Origin: Cylindrotheca closterium
Lineage: Eukaryota; Bacillariophyta; Bacillariophyceae; Bacillariales; Bacillariaceae
Direction of reading: 5' to 3'
DNA length: 64,000 bases
Assembly (NCBI GenBank): GCA_933822405.4
Contig: CAKOGP040000001.1
Location: 1,389,647-1,453,646, forward strand
Part shown: positions 52,286-62,982 of the stretch, piece by piece
Position numbering within the stretch: position 1 is the stretch's first letter
Layout of the letters: every line of letters begins with the position of its first letter
The notes under the pieces: model-generated
Told to the model about the DNA's origin: nothing
Seen by the model: only the letters and a program-made list of their open reading frames with translations
Databases searched by the model: none
Program-made: the position numbers and the translations under genes

Positions 52286-52594
52286 TGTGGCAGTACCATC
52301 ATATGACTTCCGCACTCATGCGGCTAAATATCTAAGTAGTTTGTCTGATTATTATTGATATTAAATCGTTCTAGAATTGCACAGAGCACTTTTTAAAAAA
52401 AAGTCAACGTGCATACTAAAATTTAGCGTAAAGAAGTGTAGGTTGAAGAGTTTCGTCTCCTCGCACGATTGATGAGCATTTGTCGAACAGTCCGTTTTCC
52501 AGCTCATCATTTGCCAACCACCGCATCATCAAATTCCACAACTCTCACTCCCTTCGATCAATTACAGAAAAGAGTAGCTAACCAGCAAATATCC
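52286..52594. other. Intergenic region upstream of CMC2
   Basis: The 3' flank of HIS7 and the 5' region of the CMC2-like gene. The CMC2 frame is open back to an ATG at 52469, but I treat that as leader. No repeat or RNA gene seen. Confidence 0.35.
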
Positions 52595-52918
52595 ATGCAT
52601 CCGCCATTGGATCGTCCCCACCCAGATTGCCAGGAGGCCATTGATGAGCTCCGAAATTGCCAGAAAACTAGAAGCAGAATTAAGGTTTGGGCTTGCAACG
52701 AGTTGAAACATCGATTGGACGATTGTTTCAAGGAAGAAAAGCAAAAGATTCTTTTGGATATGAACAAGGGTTTTGCCGAGCGACGCCTTCTCGAGGATGA
52801 ACAAGCCGCTAAATCTACTGGCAAGAACATGACGTTTCAAGAATATCTGAAGAAAGATAAGGAATACCAAAAGGAAATTGAAAGCATAAAAAAGAGTGGA
52901 AGCAGCTGGTTCGGTTAA
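52595..52918 (+). CDS. CMC2: CX9C protein CMC2-like (cytochrome oxidase assembly)
   Basis: 107 aa, intronless. It starts MHPPLDRPHPDC, matching the family's MHP.L start. CQEAIDELRNC and CNELKHRLDDC are exact CX9C pairs for oxidative folding by Mia40. CMC2 is an intermembrane-space factor in COX/supercomplex biogenesis. The frame extends upstream to 52469 with a Ser/Thr-rich 42-residue leader, which I reject because the family lacks a presequence. A helical Lys/Glu-rich tail (~50 residues) extends beyond the fungal and animal proteins. It is the third twin-CX9C gene in the window. Confidence 0.87.
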   Translation: MHPPLDRPHPDCQEAIDELRNCQKTRSRIKVWACNELKHRLDDCFKEEKQKILLDMNKGFAERRLLEDEQAAKSTGKNMTFQEYLKKDKEYQKEIESIKKSGSSWFG

Positions 52919-53170
52919 ACAGAATACAGTTGCGAGACCGATAATAAGCTAGTTATAGTATTATCATGAGGACTATTCTCATACCAAGCTGATCGTCCAT
53001 CAACATACAATTCCAACGCTACGTTGATAGTTCATCATCAACAAAAGCATAGCATACCTCAGACTCCATGATAGTACCCTAGAGTAGTCATTCCGATCGA
53101 GTGTACTAGGGGAGGATTAAAATTTACTATTATTGTTTCTAGTCACCACAAAAAGATAGTTCCTACCAAT

Positions 53171-54239
53171 TTAGCGGCCGGCACCTCCGATACCCTTGAC
53201 GTATGAGATTTGTCTGGTCTTGAGTGGACTCCACTTCCAACGCTTGTAGTATCCAGCACTGAGGGCCATGAATGCAACAACAGTCAAGTACTTGCATGCG
53301 TTCTTCTTGCGGTCCTCAGACTCGGGTTCGGAGGTCCAGTGTAGAAACTGAACAACATCACGAGCTTGCTGCGAAATAGTGGCGACAGTTCCATCATCGT
53401 ACTCAACACCTCCATCACTAAGTGGTGGGGGCATGGAGATGGCACCTCCGGGGAAGTAAGGATTGTAGTGAAGACCGGGCATCATTTCCTTTCCTTCAGG
53501 GGGTTCACAGTATCCAGTGAGCAAAGCAAAGACATAGTCGTGACCAGAGTGTCTCGCCTTGACCATCAAACTCAAGTCAGGAGGGTAAGCACCACCGTTG
53601 GCAGCTCGTCCGGCCTCCTTATTGGGGTAGGGAGATGGAAGGGTATCGTACGGCTTTCCTGGACGTTCGAACATTTCACCTTCTTCGTTGGGTCCATCCA
53701 TAACATCAACATCGGAGGCCATTTGCTTGACCTCTTCGTTGGTGTGGGTAACACCGACCAACTCACGGAAGCGAATCAAGTGTAGGGAGTGGCAAGAGGC
53801 GCAAACCTCGCGGTATACTTGGAACCCACGACGAAGAGCCGCGTGATCGAAGGAGGAGAAGTATCCAGTGTGACGCCATGGGAAATGAGGAGGGTGGACA
53901 ACATCATCCTCGTCCAAAAAGGTCACCTTTGCTGTGGAAGCAGCAGCGACCGCAGCGGCTCCGGCTGCAAGCCCATTAGAACGAATCTGAAAAAGAGAAA
54001 AGAAAGTAATGAGTATATTGTGTATCGATTGAAGTTGTCGACGCAAGTTACTGCATTTTCCGTGCTCCTAAAGCATGTGAATCCATCGGCAATTTCAGAT
54101 CCAATCGAAACCACATTTTGCAGTTGTTGTCTACCAAATTGGAATATTTCAAAGCCGCCGCTTCTGAATTACTCTTCCTCTACATGTCCCACAAACTGCT
54201 AATGTCACTACATACCAATCCTTGCAATCTAGCTGCCAT
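53171..54239 (-). CDS. CYC1: Cytochrome c1, heme protein of complex III
   Basis: A mitochondrial inner-membrane subunit that passes electrons from the Rieske protein to cytochrome c. Exons are 54216-54239 (8 codons only) and 53171-53986 (279 aa). The heme site is canonical: VCASCHSLHLIRF (CxxCH). The axial Met is in GGAISMPPPLSDGGVEYDDG, and the PHFPWRHTGYFSSFDHAALRRGFQVY segment is the cyt c1 N-terminal helix. The C-terminal anchor YLTVVAFMALSAGYYKRWKWSPLK is followed by a short matrix tail. The N terminus MAARLQGL|IRSNGLAAGAAAV is short, so the hydrophobic sorting part may be minimal or an additional exon may be missing from my model. The first exon is placed on frame, splice sites and a good start context. 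Confidence 0.9.
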
Positions 54240-54620
54240 GTTGAACCAACAAATTGTTGCTATTCAATACAGAATCGCTTTCTTCGGGTGGTGCCTCTTT
54301 CTTCGTTGCCGACCGTATCATTTAGTACATTTGGTACATACGGTCGCTCGTACGCCCGTCTCACCATCTAATCCTGGGCTGCGTCACTGTCTTTCTCTTC
54401 TTTGTTTCAGTTCTAAAAAAGTCTCTTACTATCGACCGGTTCGACTCATTCTTCAAGCCATCCTCATCCATCATCCATCATCCATTGATGATTATTTGAT
54501 CAACTTTCTCGTTGATGGGTGATAGAGGAAAGCGAAGAAGAAACCAATAGTCAGCAATTTTGTGTCATATCTAACATATAAATCTCAAATAATAGAACAA
54601 AAGACTGAAAGATTTCAAAA
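54240..54620. promoter_or_regulatory. Divergent spacer CYC1 / PNPase
   Basis: This spacer lies between divergent starts of two genes encoding organellar proteins. Near 54470-54485 there is a short CATCCAT direct repeat. A 67-codon minus ORF antisense to the PNPase start (54551-54754) is a shadow. Confidence 0.35.
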
Positions 54621-57371
54621 ATGATCCGAAATGGGCTCCGAATATCGAGAGGATTGAGGAGACCGAGACCAACACAATCCACCATTTTTGGTCCACGGTG
54701 CCATGTTGCTCTCGCCACTTCACGTCCAGAATCACCAAGATGGTTTGCAGCCAATTCATCCGATACTGAAGCAAAAGAAGACGGAATTGACTATTCTAAA
54801 ATGAACTTTGGATCGGTCATCGATGGACCCCAAATACGATTTGGCTCGGGAAAGATTGCCAATCTGACCGAGTCTTCCATTGTCGGAGCCTCGGGAGAAA
54901 CCGTAGTCATGGCTACTGTTGCATCTTCCCCTACAGAAGATCAATCCAAGTCGTCTTCCAGCGCATTTTCGCAGTATCTAAGACAGCAATCGTCATTTGT
55001 TCCACTGACAGTCGACTATCGACAACGGCATCATGCAGTCGGAAAAATACCCACCTCGGGCAATCGAAGTGACAATCGGCGGCCCTCGGACGAAGAGACG
55101 CTTGCTGGTCGAGCCATTGATCGCTCGATACGACCTCTGATCAAGAAATCGGACGAATCCATTCACCTCTCGTGTAGCATTCAAGCATGTCCACTGAACG
55201 ATCAAGGTGGACATCCAATTGCTTTGGCACTCAATTCGGCGTCAGTGGCGCTGAAAAATCGGCTGCAAGAACCAATTGCTTGTGTGTATCTTAATGTCAT
55301 GAGAGATGGGACCGTACTCGTTGATCAATCGACTCCTAACAAGGACTCGATTTGTGAGTTGCTCTATGCTGGCACACGAGACAAAGTGGTCATGATGGAA
55401 TTTTCGGGAATGCTGCCAGAAACAAATCTGATAAATCTCATAGAGTTGGCACATGGCTGTGTCCAACCATTACTAGATACACAAAAGATGCTGGTGGATA
55501 CCAGGAAAAAGCAAGAAGAGATTGAAGATGACACCTTGCGCAAAGAACTTGGCTTACCACCGGCTGATGGAACTAAGATCTCAATTGAGCGTGAATCAAC
55601 GGCGGTGAGCGACAGCGAAGAGCTGTTTGAAGAAATATTTGATTTTTGCAAAAAGAGAATCGGAGAAAGCTCTCTTCGGCTTTTCGGTGTTAGTGATCTA
55701 TCCAAAGTGGGGAGTGAGGTTGCCCTCGCACCACAGGTTCATGGATCCTCAGATCCGCCTCTGGTGAGCAAAAAGCTTCGAGGAAGAAAGGAACAAATGC
55801 TGCGTGATGAGATTCAACAAAAATTGGTGGATTTCGAACCCAGCAAACAACAACTTGATTCCTACAAGGAGATGATGGATGATGGGAACGCAATGCCGAC
55901 GCTTGCTGATTTGGTCCACTCCAAACTGTTAAAAGAATCCATGGCAAAAGCAGCCATCAAACATGGACGTCGAGCCGATGGTAGAGGAGACTACAGTAAT
56001 GCTTGCACAACAATTCGACCGTTATCTATGGAAGTTCCAGCTCTTCCGGCCTGTGTGCATGGATCGTCGTTGTTCACACGAGGTGAAACCCAAGTCTTGT
56101 GCACAGTCACACTTGGTCCTCCAAAAGATGGAATTCCCATCAAGGATCCGTACAAACCCATTGTAGAATCTTCGAAGAAAGTAGACGAGAAATTACCACA
56201 TCAGGACTTACCCGTGGGCAGTCTTCGGTATCTGAATACACAAGAGTACCTAGAGAGCGACTTGAATACTCGGAGAGTGATGGCAGATCGGGAACAGACA
56301 GGAGACTCGGGAACAATGAAAGAGAGACGACGTGCCTTCTTACAGTATGATTTCCCAGCATTTAGTAAGGGAGAGGTTCAGAAGGGTCCTTCGGGTGGCA
56401 ATAGAAGAGAAATTGGACATGGTGCATTGGCAGAGAAAGCTTTGTTGCCGATTTTACCTGATGCCGAAGCATTTCCCTATGCGATCAGAATGACCAGTGA
56501 AGTCACGAGTTCGAATGGATCTTCGAGCATGGCAACAATCTGTGGTGTAACGCTTGCCCTTTTAGATGCTGGGGTACCGATTGCGTCACCGGTGGCAGCT
56601 ATCAGTGTGGGCCTCGCAGACGGCAAAACCGAGAAAGACCCCCATAGACTTCTGCTAGATATCACAGGTAATGAGGACTATTTCGGATCAATGGATTTTA
56701 AGATTGCTGGAACAGATTCTGCTGTGACAGCTTTTCAGCTGGACGTGAAAAGTCCGTTGCCCCTTCACGTAATTTCTGAGGCTCTTCTTCTTGCCAAGGA
56801 TGGGAGAATAGAAATGCTGAGTGAGATGGAGTTACAATCAAGAAAAACATCAGGTGGAGATGTTTCCAATCTTCTCCCGCGTTCTGATCTGAAGGATGCT
56901 GCCCCAAGAGTCAATATTGTAAAGTACGATCCAACAAGAAAGAAGAGTCTTGTTGGGCCTGGAGGAGCCGTAATCCGTCAAATGGAAGACCGGTTCAACG
57001 TATCCTTGGATCTTACCCAAGAAGGGCGGTGTCTGCTTTTTGGAGATGACCGTGAAATGGTCCGCCAAGCCAAAGCAGCTGTGATGGACTTGGTAGCGGA
57101 CGTGGAAGTTGGCGGTGTTTACGAAGGTACCGTCATTGATTTGCGGGATTTCGGGGCAATCATTGAAGTGTTGCGGAACAAGGAAGGCCTCTGTCATATC
57201 AGTGAATTGGTCGAGAAAGACGATATCAAACGGAATAAAAGCGGAACACTTGGGCTGGTTCACTCCGTTTTGAAAGTTGGACAGAAGATCGATGTAGTAT
57301 GCGATGCTGTCGATCCTGTCCAGGGTACGATACGATTGAAGCCATACAAGAAGCTTTCGGCGACCAAATAA
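54621..57371 (+). CDS. PNP: Organellar polyribonucleotide nucleotidyltransferase
   Basis: PNPase, a phosphorolytic 3'-to-5' exoribonuclease and polymerase of bacterial origin, acting in mitochondria or plastids. It is one 916-residue ORF. The Arg/Pro-rich N terminus (MIRNGLRISRGLRRPRPTQ) looks mitochondrial and has no signal peptide, arguing against the complex plastid. Two RNase PH cores follow: the first with SGKIANLTESSIV and FVPLTVDYRQ, the second with GSSLFTRGETQVLCTVTLG, MEVPALP and EVTSSNGSSSMATICGVTLAL. These are separated by an enlarged all-helical linker with a ~70-residue acidic insertion. Near the end are a KH domain with the GPGG loop (about 787) and an S1 domain (GGVYEGTVIDLRDFGAIIEV). 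Confidence 0.95.
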   Translation: MIRNGLRISRGLRRPRPTQSTIFGPRCHVALATSRPESPRWFAANSSDTEAKEDGIDYSKMNFGSVIDGPQIRFGSGKIANLTESSIVGASGETVVMATVASSPTEDQSKSSSSAFSQYLRQQSSFVPLTVDYRQRHHAVGKIPTSGNRSDNRRPSDEETLAGRAIDRSIRPLIKKSDESIHLSCSIQACPLNDQGGHPIALALNSASVALKNRLQEPIACVYLNVMRDGTVLVDQSTPNKDSICELLYAGTRDKVVMMEFSGMLPETNLINLIELAHGCVQPLLDTQKMLVDTRKKQEEIEDDTLRKELGLPPADGTKISIERESTAVSDSEELFEEIFDFCKKRIGESSLRLFGVSDLSKVGSEVALAPQVHGSSDPPLVSKKLRGRKEQMLRDEIQQKLVDFEPSKQQLDSYKEMMDDGNAMPTLADLVHSKLLKESMAKAAIKHGRRADGRGDYSNACTTIRPLSMEVPALPACVHGSSLFTRGETQVLCTVTLGPPKDGIPIKDPYKPIVESSKKVDEKLPHQDLPVGSLRYLNTQEYLESDLNTRRVMADREQTGDSGTMKERRRAFLQYDFPAFSKGEVQKGPSGGNRREIGHGALAEKALLPILPDAEAFPYAIRMTSEVTSSNGSSSMATICGVTLALLDAGVPIASPVAAISVGLADGKTEKDPHRLLLDITGNEDYFGSMDFKIAGTDSAVTAFQLDVKSPLPLHVISEALLLAKDGRIEMLSEMELQSRKTSGGDVSNLLPRSDLKDAAPRVNIVKYDPTRKKSLVGPGGAVIRQMEDRFNVSLDLTQEGRCLLFGDDREMVRQAKAAVMDLVADVEVGGVYEGTVIDLRDFGAIIEVLRNKEGLCHISELVEKDDIKRNKSGTLGLVHSVLKVGQKIDVVCDAVDPVQGTIRLKPYKKLSATK

Positions 57372-57445
57372 AATAGACACTTGCCAGTGCAACACATCAC
57401 TACGACAACGAACCTAGCCTTCGAATTAAATGCTGTTGAATTTGT

Positions 57446-58978
57446 CTAGAATGAGGCCTTTGGCATGCACACGCCATCTCTGCAATTATAGACAGTCTGC
57501 TTGATGATGTCTTCTCGAGAAACATCACCGCCTGGAAGAGGCGGGCATGGAGCAATCGCACCTTGGGCAAGGAGATTTTGCTCGGCATCCTTCAGTAATT
57601 GTAAATCAGCAGCCAGAGGCTTGGGTTGTCCTTTCGGTTCGCCTCCATTTTGCAGGAAAGTGTACGCCTTCTTAAAATCAGCTCCAGTGTACTTCAAGTC
57701 GTTCTTGAAGTGCGCCGGGATGATTCGTTCAATGTCCCATTTGGAAACTGCATCAGCGAAATCCAAAACTTCTATAGGATTCCGGTTCAGGATGAGAGTT
57801 TGCAGGATGGGTGCAACCAAGAGTCCTCCAGTAAGAGCATCGAAGCTAGTCTTTTCATCTCTCACCCAGTCCCATGGGTAGATTCCAATGAAATCAGAAT
57901 TTATATCGGGTCGTCGTTCTTTGAACGCTACATCAGCATCCTTAATATCGATAGCCGAAGGCGTGAAAAATAGACCGAAAAGAGCAATTCTTCGCCAACC
58001 AATCTTTCGCACTTCTGGTGTATTTTCGACAACTTGGGATACAGTGTCTCGAGCATGATACAAGAGAGGTGCTGGATCTAGCTCACAAATCTCAGGAACT
58101 TCTTCCGAAACTTCCAATACAGTGTCTGTAACAATCAAGGTTTTGGTGTCCTTGTGACGAAACACTGTCTCGCCAAATGCACCATCTCTGCGATACATCA
58201 CCGGTTAGTCATTACACACACTCCACTTTTTAATTGAATCAAGATAAGTTTTTACTCACCTGCTTATCAGTGGCCCCAAAGTCAAAAAGTCGAAATCCTG
58301 TTTCCATTCTTCAGGTGCATCTTCTGGCTTGGGAATATCTTTCGTTCTCGAAAGTGGGAATCCCAAGAACGTGTCAGGAAGGTCTACGGGGAAGGAGTAT
58401 TGTCCTGGTGTCAGCCAAACTTCTGCCTTAGGGAACTTTTGAGCCATGACGCCGGCGTACACCTTGTGTTCCAATGCCACAGATCCCACAACAATATGTC
58501 GAATCGGTCCATTTTCCTTGATAATATCGTTAAGCATATCCAGACATTCTTGAGTTGCAGCAACAGGGTTATATACAAATAATCCACCAGTACTTAGTTT
58601 CACAACTGTCATTCGAAGAGGCACCTGAACGTCCAAAATTCCAAACTTCTGGTCCAAAGTCCAAATCTTTCCCGGGACAACTTCCTGGAACAATGTCTTC
58701 TTTTCTCGGTATGTTCCAACAGGAAGGATGCCCCAAAGACCATACGATGTTGGCGTGGTTTCGCGTGTTCCCAAGAATGAAATTCCCAGGCCCGTCGCAG
58801 CGAAGCTTAATTCGGCGAACTGACGACGCGAAAGTCCATTCTCTTCACCGTCGTTCAAATCAGCAAAGAGGCTGGTTGCTGTCCTTGAACTCGTGCTTTC
58901 TAAATTAGAAAATGAGTTAGCCCCAGTGATTAAGGTAGAAATAGTTGCAAAACATAAGAGCTCTGAAAGCCGTATCAT
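57446..58978 (-). CDS. DUF4336 protein, predicted thylakoid-lumen or plastid
   Basis: Exons are 58260-58978 and 57446-58187, joined as LISR|DGAFGE (486 aa). Residues 1-22 are a signal peptide (LLCFATISTLITG) followed by ANSFSN, with Phe at a diatom plastid cleavage position. After a Ser/Thr-rich transit region comes LSRRQFAELSFAATGLGISF, a twin-Arg followed by a hydrophobic stretch as in thylakoid Tat signals. The mature part (VQVPLRMTVVKLSTGGLFVYNP, HIVVGSVALEHKVYAG, KAEVWLTPGQYSFP, ERIIPAHFKN) matches the DUF4336 family, whose fold resembles metallo-beta-lactamases. Catalytic function is unknown. The conserved VYNPVA and ...AHF segments could be metal-binding remnants. Confidence 0.88.
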
Positions 58979-59241
58979 CCTATTTGCTGTAGTTCCAATA
59001 GGGTCGTCTTTGTATGTCGTCCTTCTCGATGTTTTTGATGGAAGAAAGTTGTGAGTTGTCCAGCCTGACGTCAGTCAGACTAGTCGGATTTCCTTGTTGG
59101 TCGGACGATTCGACTGAGCGTGACAAACGAAAGAAAAGAACAAAGGAGTGCAACAAAACAGTTCTGAAGAAAACCGGAACTAACCAGGTGTAAGAAAGAT
59201 CTGAAAGGAGAGCATTGGCAAAGGATATTTGGCTTACCGAA

Positions 59242-61417
59242 ATGGAACTTCCTTTCGCAGTTGAACCATCGGTAGATCCTGTCACAAGCTCGCATCTACA
59301 AGAATCAGCATCATCTACTTTGATAAATGCGCCATCAGACGTCAGTTCACCGGACTCGAGGCACCTTGATGGGCTGAATACTCCTCAAGATGTTTTTGTC
59401 CCACGGTACAAGGAGAAACAGCCAGAAATCGGGACGAGGGTATTTAATTCGGAGGCTAACGATCCGAATGACGGCTTTGTCGATCCCGAGATCACTGATT
59501 TTACCTATGTCAACGTGTCAGATACAGACGTGGACGGACTACACGCAATCATTGACGACCATGAATTATATTTTGAAGCAGAGTCACAGCGAAGTGACGT
59601 TTTAGGCTTGCTCTTGAGTGGGACGAATCCTATAGTTGTAAGCTTGACTGTCAATTGACTTCGGAAATTGACTACACGTCCACGACTGAACCTTGCCTTG
59701 CTTTACAGGATATCACGGATGAGGCCAACAAAGCAGCATCGAAGGCACTAGAGGCCAAGAAGCGAGGGGACTTGTTGGGAGGTGAGTTTGAATGTAGAAT
59801 AGTCTAGTGTACTCTATCCGTTTTCTAAACGCAAATTGCACACCCTTTTCACTTCCAGCATTGGAGTATCACACTTTGGCTGCAAGAAAATACAAGGAGA
59901 ATGCAATCAACAATCGTGAGTTTATACTTTCAACTATATCTAGAGTGACGATTCACGCCCTTACCTATACCGTCACCAGCTTCCTTTGCCAAACCAATGC
60001 TCTTGTTGAGTCAAACACAGGCAAAATCAGCAATTGCATTGAAGAAGATAATTCAACTTAATCCTGAAGAGCTAATCCAAGCGCTATCCACATCGGACGA
60101 CTCTCTTAGCAAGGAGTCATCAGCTATTTCCCACAAGGATCGTTTACGAGCTGCGGTTAGAGGAGCTTTGGGATCAAAGAACCACGAAGCTGATATTTCT
60201 GATTCTCAGTTCCTTGGAAGAGCTACCGCAAACCCTGGAAGCTACGACGAGGCAAAGTACAGTGAGGTAGAGATAGAGACGAGTGCTCCAGTAGGCGCTG
60301 ATACAAATAATAATCCAGTGGATGACATGTAAGTTCATATTGCTTGAACTGACTACATCTGACAGGTTTCTGACTTGAGTACATATGCAGGATGGAACTG
60401 GAACGAGAACTCCGCGACATGGACATGGCTTTGGAGTTAGGTAGCTCCATATCCTCACTCGATACAAGAATGCAGAATAGGATGAAAAGTTCTGTTGTCG
60501 ATGGTAGCTTTATGGTTGTCCCCCCAGGTTCAAATTCATACATGTCGTCGTCAATGTGGGGTGGAGGTCCTAATCCTCGCTCATCTGCTCCACAGAGTAC
60601 AAGCGCGAATGTCAATGTCCGTGCGCGAGCTAACCGTGTTCAAAGTGTGATGGGTGCTTCGACTGCAGCACCAGTTGCTCGGTTAGCGAAACCAGTGCCT
60701 CCACCAGCAACACCAACAGACGCTCCAGATGGACTGGAATCAAGTTGGTGGGGAAATGCAAATTCAACATCACAGATGCTCGCATCATCTGTGATTTCGC
60801 TGGGAACAAGAGTCGATAGCGGGCCAAGTATCGATAGGGGACAGCCAATCAATACTAAACAATTGATGCAATTAATGGATTCGCTAAAGGCACTTGGAGA
60901 TGAAAACGCAGAGCTGATCAGACAAGTTGACGATGCCGAAGCTTCGAGAAGGGAAGCTGAGGCAGCCAGAGAACAGATGAAACGATTCAAACATGATTAT
61001 GGAAAGCGATTTGCCTCTTTAAAGGCTGCGCTAGACAAGTTTCGACAAGATTATCCGGAGCGTGGCGTCACCTCATCGGAGAATCCCATGAATTCAAGGT
61101 ATGTGCACCAGGGCATTATGCCAATTCGTTTGCTTTGTTTCACCTCCGTTCTTACACCAACTATCTATGTTTGCTCTTTTCCTTCTGTCATCAGTGAGTT
61201 CATTCGTAGTTCTTCGACAAAGGACCAAATCCAACGGCAGGAGCAGTTGATCCGAAAACTGACGGCCGATTTGAAGAAGGAAAAAGAAGAGAGCAAAAAG
61301 AAGGACGCAGCTCTGCGAAAGTACGAAGCCTTCTATCGAGAGGTAAAAGCAAGAAGTGCGCAGAAGAAGACTGCTCAGCGCAAGACAGAGTCCCAGCGAA
61401 CCAAACACAAGGCATGA
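59242..61417 (+). CDS. MIT-domain and coiled-coil protein, possibly NRBF2/ATG38-like
   Basis: Six exons: 59242-59637, 59709-59781, 59859-59915, 59980-60328, 60391-61098 and 61195-61417 (601 aa). After a ~130-residue acidic leader, residues ~134-195 form a three-helix MIT domain: ANKAASKALEAKKRGDLLG, ALEYHTLAARKYKENAINN and TQAKSAIALKKIIQL, each helix or helix pair on its own exon. A C-terminal coiled coil lies at about 430-510 and a Lys/Glu-rich helix at the end. The MIT-linker-coiled-coil layout resembles NRBF2/ATG38, a PI3-kinase (VPS34) partner in autophagy, but linker identity is low, so treat this as structural similarity only. The fourth acceptor was chosen because only it preserves the frame. 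The leader start (ATG 59242) could have more exons upstream. Confidence 0.7.
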
Positions 61418-61533
61418 AGAATGTCGGCTTTCCTGTGCTGATAGATCACCAATCATTACATACACATTCACACTTTTTCCTGCAAAATCTAATGGGCTCG
61501 ACTCGACTCATCAATAGTATAGAAACGAAAAAC

Positions 61534-62661
61534 TTATAGATTCTTGAGATTATCAAATCTAGCTGCAAGATCATCGTAAGTTGATCTTTTCCCATCTGAT
61601 GACGCCTGAGCACCACCATTCTCGTCGTCGTCACCCTTGCCATTTGTCGAAGATGTTGAATTAGTTGGAGGCGCAGAGGGTGCCGATGGTGGACCTGCAA
61701 TATCTTTCTTGGTCGTCGACCCTGGTGCTGCAGGAATGAAGATATCAGGTTCCACAAAATCGTTAGGGTCGATCTTGGTGGCATCGACAACTGCTGATTC
61801 TACTATCGGAGGGATATATTCACCACTAGTCTTGACACTCGGATTGTATTCAGGGATGTATTCAGCAGTAGCCTTGGCACTAGGGTTGTATTCAGCACTA
61901 GAAGCCATAGTGATATCTTCTTCCACGGCTGTTCCACCATTTGTTGCAATCACTGGTCCAAGTCCCGTTCCTCGCCCCGCTTCCACTGAAAATCCCTTTG
62001 GTGGTGCCATTGGTTCTCCGATTTGCGTTGCCTGCAGTCGAATTGTTGGGGACCAGTCGACTTCGTATTTTTCGCAGATTGTCTCTAGATATGTTTGAAC
62101 AAGATAGGCTGCTGGTGGCTGAACGGAAAGTTTGGTCACGACCCTTTCATTGAGCACATTCTTGACATTGTTCAAGGCATCTTCTTCGAACTTCTTGCCG
62201 TATTTTGCCCGGAATTGCTTGCGAATTGTTACTAGTTCGGGAATATCGATTCTTGCCGACGCGTATATCAATGTCGACACACAACTGATAAGATCTGGCG
62301 GACACTCCTTGCTATACGAAAGCAATTTGATTCGTTCACTCAACAAATCGCAATTCAATGACAAAATATCATAGGCCTCAATCATGTAGTCATCTCTGAT
62401 CAATGCTTCAGCCTTGATTCTAGCTTTCTCCTCTTTTGGAGGATCCTCCGCCAGCAGGACAGCAATTTCTCGCATGCTTTGCTTCAACAACGCCGACTTT
62501 TTGTTGGACGCAATGCCAAAACGGCTGACCGCCATTTTGAGTTCTAGGGAGAGAGTCGCTCATTGTGAGAGGAAGAGACGTAAAAGAGTCAATTCAATTG
62601 CAATGAGAGACTTACGTGGCTTTAATTTACTCTCACTGTATCCTCCAAACATATCAAACAT
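61534..62661 (-). CDS. IST1: IST1 homologue, ESCRT-III-associated protein
   Basis: Exons are 62616-62661 (46 nt) and 61534-62543 (351 aa). The first exon encodes MFDMFGGYSESKLKP, and splicing yields QLKMAVSRFGIASNKKSALLKQSMREIA, in register with human IST1 helix 1. The ATG at 62533-62535 used by a single-ORF call would lose this. The IST1 domain (about 15-195) contains ARIKAEALIRDDYMIEAYDIL, CVSTLIYASARIDIPEL and RVVTKLSVQPPA. The tail is disordered with an EYNPSxK repeat, and the last residues YDDLAARFDNLKNL fit a MIM1 MIT-binding motif, as in human IST1. IST1 recruits VPS4 and other MIT proteins in ESCRT membrane scission. It is convergent with the MIT-domain gene, 116 bp away. Confidence 0.93.
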
Positions 62662-62982
62662 TGTGTCCTGGTTCTGAAGGCTCGCGTCTAGAAGGTTGTC
62701 ACTTTAACTCAAGTCGTGCTTGTATCTTTCAACTTGGCAGAACTATTCGACCGTTGGACGAAAGCAGGCCAGACGACGACGACTTGGAGAGTTAGCGGAG
62801 CTGGAGAGCGGAGGAAGAAACAGGAAAAAGATTCAAAAGAGCAACAGAAACTTGAATAGACGTTGTTAGTTTTGATAAATGCTGTGAAAGCTAAGACTGA
62901 TTGAATCTAAAGACCTCCTGATTTTCCATCACCTCAAATGGGTCGAATTTCTGTGCTGGAATTTGTTTTCACGCTGTAGAAT
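62662..62982. other. Intergenic region between IST1 and SPC25
   Basis: The IST1 promoter and the SPC25 3' flank, both genes on the minus strand. No ORF, repeat or RNA gene that I can support. Confidence 0.35.

Noticed and set aside
52469..52594. Upstream extension of CMC2 by 42 residues
   Set aside because: CMC2 proteins begin at the MHP motif and have no presequence; the extension is Ser/Thr-rich leader.
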